This document shows, piece by piece, positions 24,015 through 33,517 of a DNA stretch of 36,219 bases; within the stretch, counting starts at the first letter, position 1, and the number at the start of each line of letters is the position of its first letter. Source of the stretch: Hydrogenophaga palleronii NBRC 102513 (lineage in GTDB: Bacteria; Pseudomonadota; Gammaproteobacteria; Burkholderiales; Burkholderiaceae_C); assembly GCF_001571225.1 (NCBI RefSeq), contig NZ_BCTJ01000036.1:1-36219 (forward strand), in the 5' to 3' direction. The notes under the pieces are model-generated. The model saw only the letters and a program-made list of their open reading frames with translations, did no database searches and had not been told where the DNA came from. The translations under genes were made by a program, and so were the position numbers.

Positions 24015-26588
24015 ATGCCCGTGACCGTGACATCTCCCGACACCCTGGTGTCCAGGCTGCGCCAGTGGCGTTTGTGGGTATATGCGGCGCTGGCCGTGCT
24101 GCTCGGCATGTTGGTGGTGCAGGCCTCGCACAAGCTCATGACCGAGCTGAGCTACGGCGAGATCGTGGAGGCGGTGCGCAGCACGCCGGCCACGGTGCTG
24201 CTGCTGTCCATCGCCGCCACCGCCGCGAGTTATTTCTCGCTCACCTTCTACGACCGCACCGCGCTGGCCTACGCCGGTGCGCAACTGCCGCAGCGCGTGG
24301 TGGCCAAGACCGCCTTCATCGCCTATGCGCTTTCCAACACCATCGGCCTGGGGGTGTTGACGGGCGGTGCGGTGCGCATGCGGCTGTACGGTGCGGCCGG
24401 GCTGGAGGCCGGGCTGATCTCGCGCGCCATCGTCTTCAACGCCTTCGGGTTCGGCATCGGCATCGTGGTGGTGGGGGCGGCGGCGCTGGTCTGGGGCGCG
24501 GGCACGGTGCAGTCGGTGTTCGGCACGCCACCGGGCCTGCTGCGCGGCCTGGCGGTGGCGGTGCTGCTGGCGGCCGGGGCTTTCATCGGCTTCTGTCGCC
24601 ATGGCGGCGTGCAGCCGGTGTTCCGCGGTGTGGCGCTGCGCCTGCCGAGCGCGTCGCTGGCCTTGCAGCAGCTGCTGATCTCGGCACTGGACGTGGTGGC
24701 TGCGGCGGCCGCACTGTGGTTCCTGTTGCCGGCCGACGCGATTGCCTTTCCGGCCTTCGTGGGCTTCTTCGCGCTGGCCATCGCGCTCGGTGTGATCAGC
24801 CATGTGCCGGGCGGCCTGGGGGTGTTCGAGGCGGTGATGCTGCTGGCGCTGGGCAACAAGGTGCCGCCGCAGCAGCTGGCCGCGGCCCTGGTGCTGTTCC
24901 GCGTGGTGTATTTCCTGCTGCCGCTGGCGCTCGCCCTGGCCCTGCTGGTGAGCGCGGAATGGCGGCGTGGCGCGGCCACCCCGATGGTGAAGGCCGCGGC
25001 CAGCCTGTCGCCGCTGCTGCTCTCGGCCTACACCTGGGTGGTGGGCGTGGTGCTGCTGGTGTCGGGCGTGACGCCGGCCACCGAGGGCGCGACCGAGCTG
25101 CTGTCGATGTACATGCCATTGCCGCTGGTGGAGGCGGCGCACTTTCTGGGCAGCATTGCCGGCCTGGCGCTGCTGTTTGTGGCGCGTGGCATGTTCCTGC
25201 GGCTGGACGCCTCGTGGTGGGCCGGCCTGGGCCTGGCACTGGTGAGCCTGGCGCTGTGCCTGCCCAAGGGCATTGCGGTGTCCGAGGCGCTGCTGCTGCT
25301 GTTGCTGGCGGCGGCGCTGGCCGTGTCGCGCAAGCAGTTCAACCGCCGAGCGGCGCTGTTCTCGCAGGCCTTCACCTGGGGCTGGCTGGCCGCGGTGGCG
25401 GCGGTGGTGGCGGCGGTCACGGCGCTGCTGTTCTTCGTTTACCGCGACGTCGATTACGTGGACCAGGTCTGGTGGCAGTTCGAGTTCGACGCCTATGCGC
25501 CGCGCTCGATGCGCGCGCTGGTGGCCGTGTGCCTGATCACCCTGGTGGTGGCGCTCAGCCGCCTGTGGCGCCGCCCGCCGGTGCGGCTGGTCAAGCCCGA
25601 GCCCGGCGCGCTGGAGCAGGCCGCACGCATCGTGCGGGCCCAGCCCTCGGCCGGTGCCGGCCTGGTGCTGATGGGCGACAAGAGCCTGATGGTGTCGGAC
25701 TCGCAGCGCGCCTTCATCATGTTCGGTCGGCGCGGCCGCTCGTGGGTGGCGCTGTACGACCCGGTCGGGCCGGTCAACGAATGGGCCGAGCTGGTGTGGC
25801 GCTTCGTCGAGCAGGCGCGCGAGCAGGGCGGCCGCGCGGCCTTCTACCAGGTGCGCCCCGATGGCCTGCCGGTGTACCTGGACGCCGGCCTGCGTGTGCA
25901 CAAGCTGGGCGAGTGCGCGCTGGTCGAGCTGCCGGGCTTCAGCCTGCAGGGCAAGGCGCGCGCCAACCTGCGGCACGGTGTGTCGCGCGCGCAGCGAGAG
26001 GGCCTGAGCTTCGAGGTGCTGGCGCCGGCGCAGGCGGTGGAGGTGTTCACCGAACTGCAGTCGATCTCCGACGCCTGGTTGAGCGACCACCAGACGGCGG
26101 AGAAAGCGTTTTCGCTCGGCGCCTTCCGGCGCGACTATGTGCTGCGCCAGCCGGTGGCGGTGGTGCGGCAGGGCGAACGCATCGTGGCCTTCGCCACGCT
26201 GCTGTGCACCGACCAGAAGCTGGAGGCCAGCGTGGACCTGATGCGCCAGCACCCCGACGCGCCACGCAGCGCCATGGACTTCCTGTTCGCGCAGACCATC
26301 CTGCATTTCCAGGCGCAGGGTTACCAGCGCTTCAATCTCGGCATGGTGCCGCTGTCGGGCATGGCCCAGCACCCGCTGGCGCCCAACTGGCACCGCCTGG
26401 GCCGCCTGCTGTTCAACCATGGCGAGAACTTCTACAACTTCCAGGGCCTGCGCGCCTTCAAGGAAAAGTTCGACCCGGTCTGGGAGCCGCGTTACCTGGC
26501 CTCGCCGGGTGGCTTCGCGCCGTTTTTCATCCTTGCCGACGTGGCCGCGCTGATCGCGGGTGGCCTGCGTCGGGTGATCGCCAAATGA
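24015..26588 (+). CDS. mprF: Bifunctional lysylphosphatidylglycerol synthase/flippase MprF
   Basis: An 857-residue, full-length MprF. The N-terminal ~500 residues are a chain of hydrophobic helices with the flippase-domain marker [22 protein letters not shown]. The C-terminal ~330 residues form the soluble aminoacyltransferase (DUF2156, GNAT-like) domain, with [33 protein letters not shown] and [10 protein letters not shown]. It transfers lysine (or alanine) from aminoacyl-tRNA to phosphatidylglycerol and flips the product, lowering surface charge against cationic peptides and acid. Its stop overlaps the acvB start (ATGA). Confidence 0.93.
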   Translation: MPVTVTSPDTLVSRLRQWRLWVYAALAVLLGMLVVQASHKLMTELSYGEIVEAVRSTPATVLLLSIAATAASYFSLTFYDRTALAYAGAQLPQRVVAKTAFIAYALSNTIGLGVLTGGAVRMRLYGAAGLEAGLISRAIVFNAFGFGIGIVVVGAAALVWGAGTVQSVFGTPPGLLRGLAVAVLLAAGAFIGFCRHGGVQPVFRGVALRLPSASLALQQLLISALDVVAAAAALWFLLPADAIAFPAFVGFFALAIALGVISHVPGGLGVFEAVMLLALGNKVPPQQLAAALVLFRVVYFLLPLALALALLVSAEWRRGAATPMVKAAASLSPLLLSAYTWVVGVVLLVSGVTPATEGATELLSMYMPLPLVEAAHFLGSIAGLALLFVARGMFLRLDASWWAGLGLALVSLALCLPKGIAVSEALLLLLLAAALAVSRKQFNRRAALFSQAFTWGWLAAVAAVVAAVTALLFFVYRDVDYVDQVWWQFEFDAYAPRSMRALVAVCLITLVVALSRLWRRPPVRLVKPEPGALEQAARIVRAQPSAGAGLVLMGDKSLMVSDSQRAFIMFGRRGRSWVALYDPVGPVNEWAELVWRFVEQAREQGGRAAFYQVRPDGLPVYLDAGLRVHKLGECALVELPGFSLQGKARANLRHGVSRAQREGLSFEVLAPAQAVEVFTELQSISDAWLSDHQTAEKAFSLGAFRRDYVLRQPVAVVRQGERIVAFATLLCTDQKLEASVDLMRQHPDAPRSAMDFLFAQTILHFQAQGYQRFNLGMVPLSGMAQHPLAPNWHRLGRLLFNHGENFYNFQGLRAFKEKFDPVWEPRYLASPGGFAPFFILADVAALIAGGLRRVIAK

Positions 26589-28051
26589 AGACCTCTTCGC
26601 TGTTCACCGCCGGCCTGCTGTCGGCCGCCCTCGCATGGCCCGGCCTGCTGTTCGCGCAGACGGTCCCCAAGACCGCGCCGGTGCCCGTGACCAACCCCGC
26701 CGCTCCGGCGGTGGAGACGCTGTCGCACGGCAACTTCAAGCAGCTGTTGCTCTACCGGCCGGCGGGCGCGGCCAGCTCGTTCGTGCTGTTCCTCTCGGGT
26801 GAGGCTGGCTGGACGCCGGCGCTGGCCGGCCAGGCGCAGGCCCTGGCCGGGCGTGGCGCGCTGGTGGCGGGCATCCACACGCCGCGCCTGCTGGCGGCAC
26901 TCACCAAGGACGCGGGCGACTGCCTGCTGCCCGATGGCGACCTGGAAAACCTCTCGCACTTCCTGCAGGGTTATGCGCGCCTGCCGGCGTATTTCCCGCC
27001 GCTGCTGGTGGGCGAGGGCCTGGGCGGCACGCTGGCCTACGCCATGCTCGCGCAGGCGCCGGCCCAGACCTTTGGTGGCGCGGTGTCGATCGGCTTCTGC
27101 CCGGCCTTGACGGTGCGCCGGCCGCTCTGCAAAGGCGAGGGCGTGAACTTCAAACGCCGCGCCGACAAGACGGGGGTGGACCTGTTGCCGAGCTCGCACG
27201 TGGGGGCGCCATGGACCGTGCTGCAAGGGACTGCCGGGCAGCCGGCCTGTGCAGCGGATACCGCCACTTCGGACTTCGTGGCCCAGGTGCCGGGCGTGCG
27301 CCTGGTGAACGTGGCGGCCGGTGGCGACAGCACCAGCGCCTTGCTGGAAGCCCAACGCGCTTTCGTGGGTGCCGCGGCCCCGGCAGGAACCGCCGCCGCG
27401 GTGCCGCCGCAGCCGGCCGACCCCGGCGTGGCCGACCTGCCGCTGGTGCCGGTGCCCGTGCCCGCGGCGTACACGGGAGCGCCGTCCGACACCTTTGCGG
27501 TGCTGCTCTCGGGCGACGGCGGCTGGGCCGGCATCGACAAGGACCTGGCGGCCAGGTTCGCCGCCGCCGGGGTGCCGGTGGTGGGCTGGGATTCGCTGCG
27601 TTACTTCTGGTCGGCGCGCACGCCCGAGGGCCTGGCGCGCGACCTGGACCGCGTGCTGCACAGCTACGCCGGGCAATGGAAAAAAAGCCGGGCGCTGCTG
27701 ATCGGTTATTCGCAGGGTGCCGACGTGTTGCCGTTTGCCGTCACGCGCCTGTCCGCGCCCTCGCGTGCTCTGGTGGCGCACACGGTGCTGATCGGGCCGG
27801 GCGAAAAGGCCTCGTTCGAGTTCCGGCTCAGCAACTGGATGAAGCGCGACAGCGGCGGCCTGCCGCTCAGACCCGAGTTGCAGAAGCTGAGTGCAGCCAA
27901 CACCCTGTGCGTGTACGGCACCGGCGACCGCGACACTGTGTGTGGCCGCGTGCCCACCGCGCAGGTGACACCGGTGCCGCTGCCGGGTGACCACCACTTC
28001 AACGGCGAATACCAGAAGCTGGCCGACGAGATCTTGCGGCGCACGCGCTGA
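26585..28051 (+). CDS. acvB: AcvB/VirJ-family protein (lysylphosphatidylglycerol hydrolase)
   Basis: A 488-residue exported protein. The signal peptide is residues 1-24 (ending LLFAQ). An N-terminal alpha/beta domain (about 45-270) and a linker precede a C-terminal VirJ domain (about 295-488) with LSGDGGWAGIDKDLA, the nucleophile elbow GYSQGAD (S376) and DHHFNGEY carrying the catalytic His. In Agrobacterium tumefaciens AcvB hydrolyses lysyl-phosphatidylglycerol in the periplasm and is co-encoded with the synthase. The ATGA overlap with mprF matches that arrangement, so this pair can both make and remove the lipid. Confidence 0.9.
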   Translation: MKTSSLFTAGLLSAALAWPGLLFAQTVPKTAPVPVTNPAAPAVETLSHGNFKQLLLYRPAGAASSFVLFLSGEAGWTPALAGQAQALAGRGALVAGIHTPRLLAALTKDAGDCLLPDGDLENLSHFLQGYARLPAYFPPLLVGEGLGGTLAYAMLAQAPAQTFGGAVSIGFCPALTVRRPLCKGEGVNFKRRADKTGVDLLPSSHVGAPWTVLQGTAGQPACAADTATSDFVAQVPGVRLVNVAAGGDSTSALLEAQRAFVGAAAPAGTAAAVPPQPADPGVADLPLVPVPVPAAYTGAPSDTFAVLLSGDGGWAGIDKDLAARFAAAGVPVVGWDSLRYFWSARTPEGLARDLDRVLHSYAGQWKKSRALLIGYSQGADVLPFAVTRLSAPSRALVAHTVLIGPGEKASFEFRLSNWMKRDSGGLPLRPELQKLSAANTLCVYGTGDRDTVCGRVPTAQVTPVPLPGDHHFNGEYQKLADEILRRTR

Positions 28052-28064
28052 ACGCGCGCCGGGT

Positions 28065-28655
28065 TCAGCCGTGCAGGCGCTGCGCGGCCCACAAGACCTG
28101 CTCGACCACGCCCTGCACACCCCGGCGTGCCGCCTCGTGCAGCAACTGGCCGTCGGCGTCGAAAGCCTCGCCGGCACGGGCCAGGGCAAACTGCTTCGGG
28201 GTCAGCCAACACTGCAAATTCAATAGCAGTGGAGACAGGTGAGACAAGCTCTGTAGCCCACCAAGAGCTCCCGGGGAGGCGCTCATCAAGCCCACCACCT
28301 TGCCCGCAAACGGCTTCAGGCCGTCGCCCCAGGTCGGGTCGCCCTGCACCGGGCTGGAGACCCAGTCGATGGTGTTCTTGAGCAGGCCGGTGTAGCTGCC
28401 GTTGTATTCGGGCGAGCAGATCACCCAGGCCGGGTGGGCGTGAAAGATTTCCTTCAGGCGGATCGCGGCGGCCGGCGTGCCGCGCGCTTCGAGGTCGGCG
28501 TTGTAGATCGGCAGGTCAAAGTCGGCCAGCTCGATGTGCGTGACGCTGGCGCCCGCGTCGCGCGCGAGCGCGGCAGCCACCTGGGCCAGGCGGCGGTTGT
28601 GGGATTGGGCGCGGGTGCTACCGGCAAAGATGAGCAGGGGCGGGGCTGTGGTCAT
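28065..28655 (-). CDS. NAD(P)H-dependent FMN reductase family protein
   Basis: A 196-residue flavodoxin-like reductase. [16 protein letters not shown] binds the FMN phosphate and [18 protein letters not shown] is the hallmark of the FMN_red/ChrR/YieF/SsuE group. Such proteins reduce quinones, chromate or azo compounds or supply reduced flavin. The start at 28655 has no strong ribosome site. It ends 13 bases from the acvB stop (convergent) and is divergent from mnmG. Specific role unknown. Confidence 0.87.
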   Translation of the reverse strand: MTTAPPLLIFAGSTRAQSHNRRLAQVAAALARDAGASVTHIELADFDLPIYNADLEARGTPAAAIRLKEIFHAHPAWVICSPEYNGSYTGLLKNTIDWVSSPVQGDPTWGDGLKPFAGKVVGLMSASPGALGGLQSLSHLSPLLLNLQCWLTPKQFALARAGEAFDADGQLLHEAARRGVQGVVEQVLWAAQRLHG

Positions 28656-28800
28656 GCGCGGATTCTGTCACTGCGCCCGCGCAGCATTCCTGCGAACTGG
28701 CCGGGCACGCGCGGAACCCGGTACGGAAATCGGTCAACGGTGGGACAATCGCGGGTTGCCCGGGGCGCCGGGCTGCTGCACTTTTGAAGCGACCACCACC

Positions 28801-30783
28801 ATGTTGTACCCCCAGGAATTTGATGTCATCGTCGTCGGCGGCGGGCACGCCGGCACCGAGGCCGCGCTGGCCGCCGCTCGCATGGGCTGCGCCACGCTGC
28901 TGCTCACGCACAACATCGAGACCCTGGGCCAGATGAGCTGCAACCCCAGCATCGGCGGCATCGGCAAGGGCCACCTGGTGAAAGAGGTGGACGCGCTGGG
29001 CGGCGCCATGGCGCTGGCCACCGACGAGGGCGGCATCCAGTTCCGCATTCTCAACAGTTCCAAGGGCCCGGCCGTGCGCGCCACCCGTGCCCAGGCCGAC
29101 CGCGTGCTCTACAAGGCCGCGATCCGCCGCACGCTGGAGAACCAGCCCAACCTGTGGCTGTTCCAGCAGGCGGTGGACGACCTGATGGTGGAGGGCGACC
29201 GTGTGGTTGGGGCTGTGACGCAAGTGGGCATCCGCTTCCGTGGCCGCACGGTGGTGCTCACCGCCGGCACCTTCCTGGACGGCAAGATCCACGTCGGCCT
29301 GAACAACTACGCCGCCGGCCGCGCGGGCGACCCGCCTGCGGTGTCGCTCTCGGCCCGGCTGAAAGAGCTGCAGCTGCCGCAAGGCCGGCTGAAGACCGGC
29401 ACGCCGCCGCGCCTGGATGGCCGCAGCATCGACTATTCCAAATGCACCGAACAGCCCGGCGACGGCGTGCCCGGCGGCATGAACGCAGACCGGCCGGTGC
29501 CGGTGTTCAGCTTCATGGGCAGCGCGGCCATGCACCCGCAGCAGGTGCCGTGCTGGATCACGCACACCAACCAGCGCACGCACGACATCATCCGCTCGGG
29601 CTTTGACCGCAGCCCCATGTTCACCGGCAAGATCGAAGGCGTGGGCCCGCGCTACTGCCCGAGCGTGGAAGACAAGATCAACCGCTTTGCCGACAAGGAC
29701 AGCCACCAGATCTTCCTGGAGCCCGAGGGCCTGACCACGCACGAGGTCTACCCCAACGGCATCTCCACCAGCCTGCCGTTCGACATCCAGTACGCGCTGG
29801 TGCGCAGCATGCCGGGGCTGGAGAACGCGCACATCCTGCGCCCGGGCTACGCCATCGAGTACGACTACTTCGACCCGCGCTCGCTCAAGAGCAGCTTCGA
29901 GACGAAACAGATCCAGGGCCTGTTCTTCGCCGGCCAGATCAACGGCACCACGGGCTACGAGGAGGCGGCGGCGCAAGGCCTGTTCGCCGGCATCAACGCC
30001 GCGCTGCAGTGCCGCGGTGAGGCCGCCTGGCTGCCGCGCCGTGACGAGGCCTATCTCGGCGTGCTGGTGGACGACCTGGTGACCCAGGGCGTGACCGAGC
30101 CCTACCGCATGTTCACCAGCCGCGCCGAGTTCCGCCTGCAGCTGCGCGAAGACAACGCCGACATGCGCCTGACCGAAACCGGCCGCCGCCTGGGCCTGGT
30201 GGGTGATGCGCGGTGGGATGCTTTCTGCCGCAAGCGCGATGCGGTTTCACGTGAAACAGAACGCCTGAAAGCCACCTGGGTGAATCCGCGCAACCTGCCG
30301 GCGGAGGAGAGCGAGCGGGTGCTGGGCAAGGCCATCGAACACGAGCACAACCTGTTCGACCTGTTGCGCAGGCCCGCGGTGAGTTACCCGGACCTGCTGG
30401 GCATGGACGGTGGCAAGTACGTCAACCCCGAGGTTTCACGTGAAACACTGGCCGACCTGCTGGAGCCGGTGGTGGAGCAGATCGAGATCGCGGCCAAGTA
30501 TTCGGGCTACATCGACCGCCAGAAGAGCGAAGTCGAGCGCGCAGCCCATTACGAAGGCCTGAAGCTGCCGGCCGATCTGGACTACTTGCAGGTCACGGCG
30601 CTTTCGTTCGAGGCGCGGCAGAAGCTCGCCAAACACAGGCCCGAAACCCTGGGGCAGGCGTCCCGCATTTCGGGCATCACGCCGGCCAGCATCTCCCTGT
30701 TGCTGATCCACCTGAAAAGGGGCGGCTTCAAGGGTTTTGCCACGTTGCCCACCCAGGCGGCTTCGGCGGGCGCCGAGGCATGA
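28801..30783 (+). CDS. mnmG: tRNA uridine-5-carboxymethylaminomethyl(34) synthesis enzyme MnmG (GidA)
   Basis: A 660-residue FAD protein. The N-terminal FAD motif is [19 protein letters not shown] (about 10-28). Both family signatures are present: [12 protein letters not shown] and [20 protein letters not shown]. The helical C-terminal domain ends GGFKGFATL. With MnmE it builds the cmnm5 modification at U34 of certain tRNAs. Two parS sites lie inside the gene; each encodes VSRET, in [10 protein letters not shown] and [10 protein letters not shown]. The stop overlaps rsmG (ATGA). The ATG at 28801 precedes [15 protein letters not shown], the standard start. Confidence 0.96.
   Translation: MLYPQEFDVIVVGGGHAGTEAALAAARMGCATLLLTHNIETLGQMSCNPSIGGIGKGHLVKEVDALGGAMALATDEGGIQFRILNSSKGPAVRATRAQADRVLYKAAIRRTLENQPNLWLFQQAVDDLMVEGDRVVGAVTQVGIRFRGRTVVLTAGTFLDGKIHVGLNNYAAGRAGDPPAVSLSARLKELQLPQGRLKTGTPPRLDGRSIDYSKCTEQPGDGVPGGMNADRPVPVFSFMGSAAMHPQQVPCWITHTNQRTHDIIRSGFDRSPMFTGKIEGVGPRYCPSVEDKINRFADKDSHQIFLEPEGLTTHEVYPNGISTSLPFDIQYALVRSMPGLENAHILRPGYAIEYDYFDPRSLKSSFETKQIQGLFFAGQINGTTGYEEAAAQGLFAGINAALQCRGEAAWLPRRDEAYLGVLVDDLVTQGVTEPYRMFTSRAEFRLQLREDNADMRLTETGRRLGLVGDARWDAFCRKRDAVSRETERLKATWVNPRNLPAEESERVLGKAIEHEHNLFDLLRRPAVSYPDLLGMDGGKYVNPEVSRETLADLLEPVVEQIEIAAKYSGYIDRQKSEVERAAHYEGLKLPADLDYLQVTALSFEARQKLAKHRPETLGQASRISGITPASISLLLIHLKRGGFKGFATLPTQAASAGAEA
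30243..30258. other. parS site 1 (inside mnmG)
   Basis: GGTTTCACGTGAAACA matches the 16 bp consensus TGTTTCACGTGAAACA at 15 positions. ParB binds it to load onto the chromosome. Confidence 0.93.
30432..30447. other. parS site 2 (inside mnmG)
   Basis: GGTTTCACGTGAAACA, identical to site 1, 189 bp downstream and in the same reading phase (both encode VSRET). Confidence 0.93.
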
Positions 30784-31454
30784 GCGGCTTGCGCACCACC
30801 CTGGAGGCGGGCCTGCAGGCGCTGAACCTCCCGCTCGACGACCGCCAGATGAACCTGCTGCTGGACTACCTGGGTCTGCTGCAGAAGTGGAACAAGGTCT
30901 ACAACCTCACGGCCGTGCGCGATCCGGCCGAGATGATGACCCACCACCTGCTCGACAGCCTGGCCGCCGTGGGCCCGCTCCTGCGCCAGACGCAGGGCAG
31001 GGCGCTGCAGCTGCTGGACGTGGGTTCGGGTGGCGGCCTGCCGGGGGTGGTGATCGCCATCACCTGCCCGCACATCCAGGTGACCTGCGTGGACACGGTG
31101 GCCAAGAAGGCCGCCTTCATCCAGCAGGCGGCGGCCTCGCTCAAACTGCCCAACCTGCGTGGCCTGCATGCCCGCGTGGAAAGCCTCAACGCCCTGTCGG
31201 GCCAGGGCTTCGACGTGGTGTGTTCGCGCGCCTTTGCTTCCCTGGTGGACTTCACGCGCTGGTCGCGTGACGCGCTCACCGAGGGCGGCATCTGGATGGC
31301 CATGAAGGGCAAGCACCCCGCCGACGAGCTCGAAACCCTGACGGCCGAGGCGGGTGCGGTAGACGTGTTTCACGTGGAACAGCTGCAAGTGCCCGGCCTG
31401 GATGCCGAGCGCTGCATCGTCTGGATACGGCCCGTTCCACCGGCTGTTGCCTGA
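30780..31454 (+). CDS. rsmG: 16S rRNA (guanine(527)-N7)-methyltransferase RsmG (GidB)
   Basis: A 224-residue SAM-dependent methyltransferase. [16 protein letters not shown] is the conserved N-terminal block and [17 protein letters not shown] is the SAM-binding glycine loop; [11 protein letters not shown] follows. It methylates G527 of 16S rRNA in the 30S decoding region. The ATG overlaps the mnmG stop, the usual gidAB coupling. A parS site near the 3' end encodes the VFHVEQ segment. Confidence 0.95.
   Translation: MSGLRTTLEAGLQALNLPLDDRQMNLLLDYLGLLQKWNKVYNLTAVRDPAEMMTHHLLDSLAAVGPLLRQTQGRALQLLDVGSGGGLPGVVIAITCPHIQVTCVDTVAKKAAFIQQAAASLKLPNLRGLHARVESLNALSGQGFDVVCSRAFASLVDFTRWSRDALTEGGIWMAMKGKHPADELETLTAEAGAVDVFHVEQLQVPGLDAERCIVWIRPVPPAVA
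31366..31381. other. parS site 3 (inside rsmG)
   Basis: TGTTTCACGTGGAACA, one mismatch from the consensus (G for A at position 12). Confidence 0.9.
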
Positions 31455-31546
31455 GCATCACAGCGGGCGAACCACGCCGCGCGAAGGGCGGGCGGATGCG
31501 CAAACCCTTCACGTAAACTCGACCCTCTACTTCCTGGGGTTCTTCC

Positions 31547-32161
31547 ATGTTCGGCATTGCTGATTACGGCGCCTTTGTGGCCGCCATCGTCCTCTTTTTG
31601 CTCATTCCCGGCCCCGGGAATCTGGCGCTGATCACCTCCACCAGCAAGGGCGGCGTGCGGGGTGGCCTGGCCGCCACCTTCGGCGTGATTGCTGGCGATC
31701 AGGTGCTGATGTGGCTGGCGGTGGCGGGCGTGGCCGCGCTGCTGGCGGCGTACCCGGCAGCTTTCAGTGCGGTGCAGTGGCTGGGCGCGGCGTACCTGGC
31801 CTGGCTGGGCTGGAAGATGCTCAGCGCCAAGCCCGGTGATGCCCCGGTGCTCAACATCCGCCCACGCCAGTACTTCCAGCAGGCCGCGCTCATCACCCTG
31901 CTCAACCCCAAGGCCATCGTGTTCTACATGGCCTTCTTCCCGCTGTTCGTGGACCCGGCCCGCCACCAGGGCATGGCCACCTTCGGCGCCATGGCCGCCA
32001 CCGTGGCCGCGCTCACCTTCCTGTACGGGCTGACGGCCGTGCTGCTCACCCATTTCCTGGCGGCGCGCATGCGCGCCAACCCCGCCATCGGTCGGGTGCT
32101 GGAGAAGCTGGCGGGCGTGTTCCTGATCGGCTTCGGCATCAAGCTGGCGATTTCAAGGTAA
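31547..32161 (+). CDS. LysE/RhtB-family exporter
   Basis: A 204-residue inner-membrane protein with about six hydrophobic helices. The N-terminal FLLIPGPGNLALITSTSKGG block and the central LITLLNPKAIVFYMAFFPLFV are LysE-family signatures. Members export amino acids or homoserine lactone-like compounds; the substrate here is not readable. It has its own short upstream region (92 bases, with TAAACT at 31514-31519 as a weak -10) and ends 6 bases before parA, so parA may be read from it. Confidence 0.88.
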   Translation: MFGIADYGAFVAAIVLFLLIPGPGNLALITSTSKGGVRGGLAATFGVIAGDQVLMWLAVAGVAALLAAYPAAFSAVQWLGAAYLAWLGWKMLSAKPGDAPVLNIRPRQYFQQAALITLLNPKAIVFYMAFFPLFVDPARHQGMATFGAMAATVAALTFLYGLTAVLLTHFLAARMRANPAIGRVLEKLAGVFLIGFGIKLAISR

Positions 32162-32167
32162 GTACCC

Positions 32168-32938
32168 ATGGCCAAGATTTTTTGTGTGGCGAACCAGAAG
32201 GGCGGGGTCGGCAAGACCACCACCACCGTCAACCTCGCCGCTGGCCTGGCCAAGGTGGGGCAGCGCGTGTTGATGGTTGACCTCGACCCGCAGGGCAATG
32301 CCACCATGGGTTCGGGGGTGGACAAGCGGCAGATGGCGCTGTCGGTGTACGACGTGCTGCTGGAGTCCGCCTCGGTGGCCGAGGCGGCGGTGTTCTCCGA
32401 GAAGTGCGGCTACCACGTGCTGGGCGCCAACCGCGAACTGGCCGGCGCCGAGGTGGAGCTGGTGGAGGTGGAGCGGCGCGAGAAACGCCTGAAGACCGCG
32501 CTGGCCGAGGTGGACGCTGCCTACGACTTCGTGCTGATCGACTGCCCGCCCAGCCTGTCCATGCTCACCCTCAACGGCCTGTGCGCGGCGCACGGCGTGA
32601 TCGTGCCCATGCAGTGCGAGTACTTCGCGCTCGAAGGCCTGACGGATCTGGTCAACACCATCAAGCAGGTGCATGCCAACTTGAACAAAGACCTGGCCAT
32701 CATCGGCCTGCTGCGCGTGATGTTCGATCCGCGCATCACCCTGCAGCAGCAGGTGAGCGACCAGCTCAAGTCCCACTTTGGCGACAAGGTGTTCGACACC
32801 GTGATCCCGCGCAACGTGCGCCTGGCCGAAGCGCCCAGCTACGGCCTGCCGGGCGTGGTGTTCGATCCGTCGGCGCGCGGCAGCCAGGCCTTTGTGGCCT
32901 TCGCGCAGGAAATGGTCGCGCGCATCGTCAAGCTCTGA
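32168..32938 (+). CDS. parA: Chromosome-partition ATPase ParA (Soj)
   Basis: A 256-residue chromosomal (short) ParA. The deviant Walker A is KGGVGKTTTTVNLAAGLA (from about residue 11), Walker A' is VLMVDLDPQGNA and Walker B is FVLIDCPPSLSMLT. It lacks the N-terminal DNA-binding domain of plasmid P1-type ParA. ATP-bound dimers coat the nucleoid and move ParB-parS complexes. It starts 6 bases after the LysE gene. ParB is not the next gene: an alpha/beta hydrolase gene lies between them. Confidence 0.95.
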   Translation: MAKIFCVANQKGGVGKTTTTVNLAAGLAKVGQRVLMVDLDPQGNATMGSGVDKRQMALSVYDVLLESASVAEAAVFSEKCGYHVLGANRELAGAEVELVEVERREKRLKTALAEVDAAYDFVLIDCPPSLSMLTLNGLCAAHGVIVPMQCEYFALEGLTDLVNTIKQVHANLNKDLAIIGLLRVMFDPRITLQQQVSDQLKSHFGDKVFDTVIPRNVRLAEAPSYGLPGVVFDPSARGSQAFVAFAQEMVARIVKL

Positions 32939-33493
32939 GTGGTGCTGTTTCACGTGAAACCCCACAACGTTCTCATCCTGCCCGGCTGGCAGAACAGCGG
33001 GCCGGCGCACTGGCAAAGCCGTTGGGAAGACCTGTACGGCTACCGTCGGGTGGACCAGCACGACTGGATGCGCCCCCGGCGCGGCGACTGGATCGCCCGC
33101 CTGGAAGAGGTGCTGCTCGGCTGTGACGAGCCGGCCGTGCTGGTGGCGCACAGCCTGGGCTGCCTGCTCACCGCGGCCTGGGCCGACCACTCGCAAAACA
33201 CCTCGCGGGTGAAGGCCGCCTTGCTGGTGGCACCGGGCGACGCGGAGCGCGAAGCGCTGCAGCCGGTGCTGCCGAGCTGGTCGCCCGTCCATCTCCAGCG
33301 GCTGCCGTTTCCCAGCGTGCTGGTGGGCAGCCGCAACGACCCGTATTGCAGTTTCGAGCGCGCCCAGACCCTGGCCACGGCCTGGGGCTCGCGCTTTGTC
33401 GACCTGGGCGATGCCGGCCACATCAACGCCGAATCCGGCCTGGGCAACTGGCCGGCCGGCCACGCGGTGCTGGCCGAACTCACGAACCTTTGA
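32939..33493 (+). CDS. RBBP9/YdeN-family alpha/beta hydrolase
   Basis: A 184-residue serine hydrolase. LILPGWQNSGPAHWQ is the family-specific N-terminal signature; the nucleophile elbow is AHSLGC (S72 if counted from 32939) and the late GDAGHINAESG carries the catalytic His. The start is uncertain. A GTG directly after the parA stop gives [10 protein letters not shown]; in-frame GTG codons at 32942 and 32954 are also possible, the last lying inside parS site 4. No ATG is available. The gene sits between parA and parB with 24 bases to parB, so it is co-transcribed. Substrate and any role in partition are unknown. Confidence 0.82.
   Translation: MVLFHVKPHNVLILPGWQNSGPAHWQSRWEDLYGYRRVDQHDWMRPRRGDWIARLEEVLLGCDEPAVLVAHSLGCLLTAAWADHSQNTSRVKAALLVAPGDAEREALQPVLPSWSPVHLQRLPFPSVLVGSRNDPYCSFERAQTLATAWGSRFVDLGDAGHINAESGLGNWPAGHAVLAELTNL
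32946..32961. other. parS site 4 (start of hydrolase gene)
   Basis: TGTTTCACGTGAAACC, one mismatch at the last base. It lies 8 bases after the parA stop and overlaps the possible start codons of the hydrolase gene. Confidence 0.9.
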
Positions 33494-33517
33494 TTTTCAG
33501 AAGCAGGAACAAGACCC

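Noticed and set aside
23529..26420. Long open minus-strand frame upstream of the class II aldolase gene, antisense to mprF
   Set aside because: It is a shadow of the GC-rich codon pattern of mprF. The translation is Arg/His/Gln-rich low complexity with no domain, and the aldolase has a good ribosome site and start at 23528.
23597..26584. Plus-strand frame open for ~3 kb ahead of acvB, overlapping mprF in another frame
   Set aside because: Ala/Gly/Arg-rich shadow of mprF; acvB starts at the ATGA overlap with a proper signal peptide.
28656..28800. Origin of replication next to mnmG
   Set aside because: No DnaA boxes (TTATCCACA-like) or AT-rich unwinding region are visible, despite the parS sites nearby.
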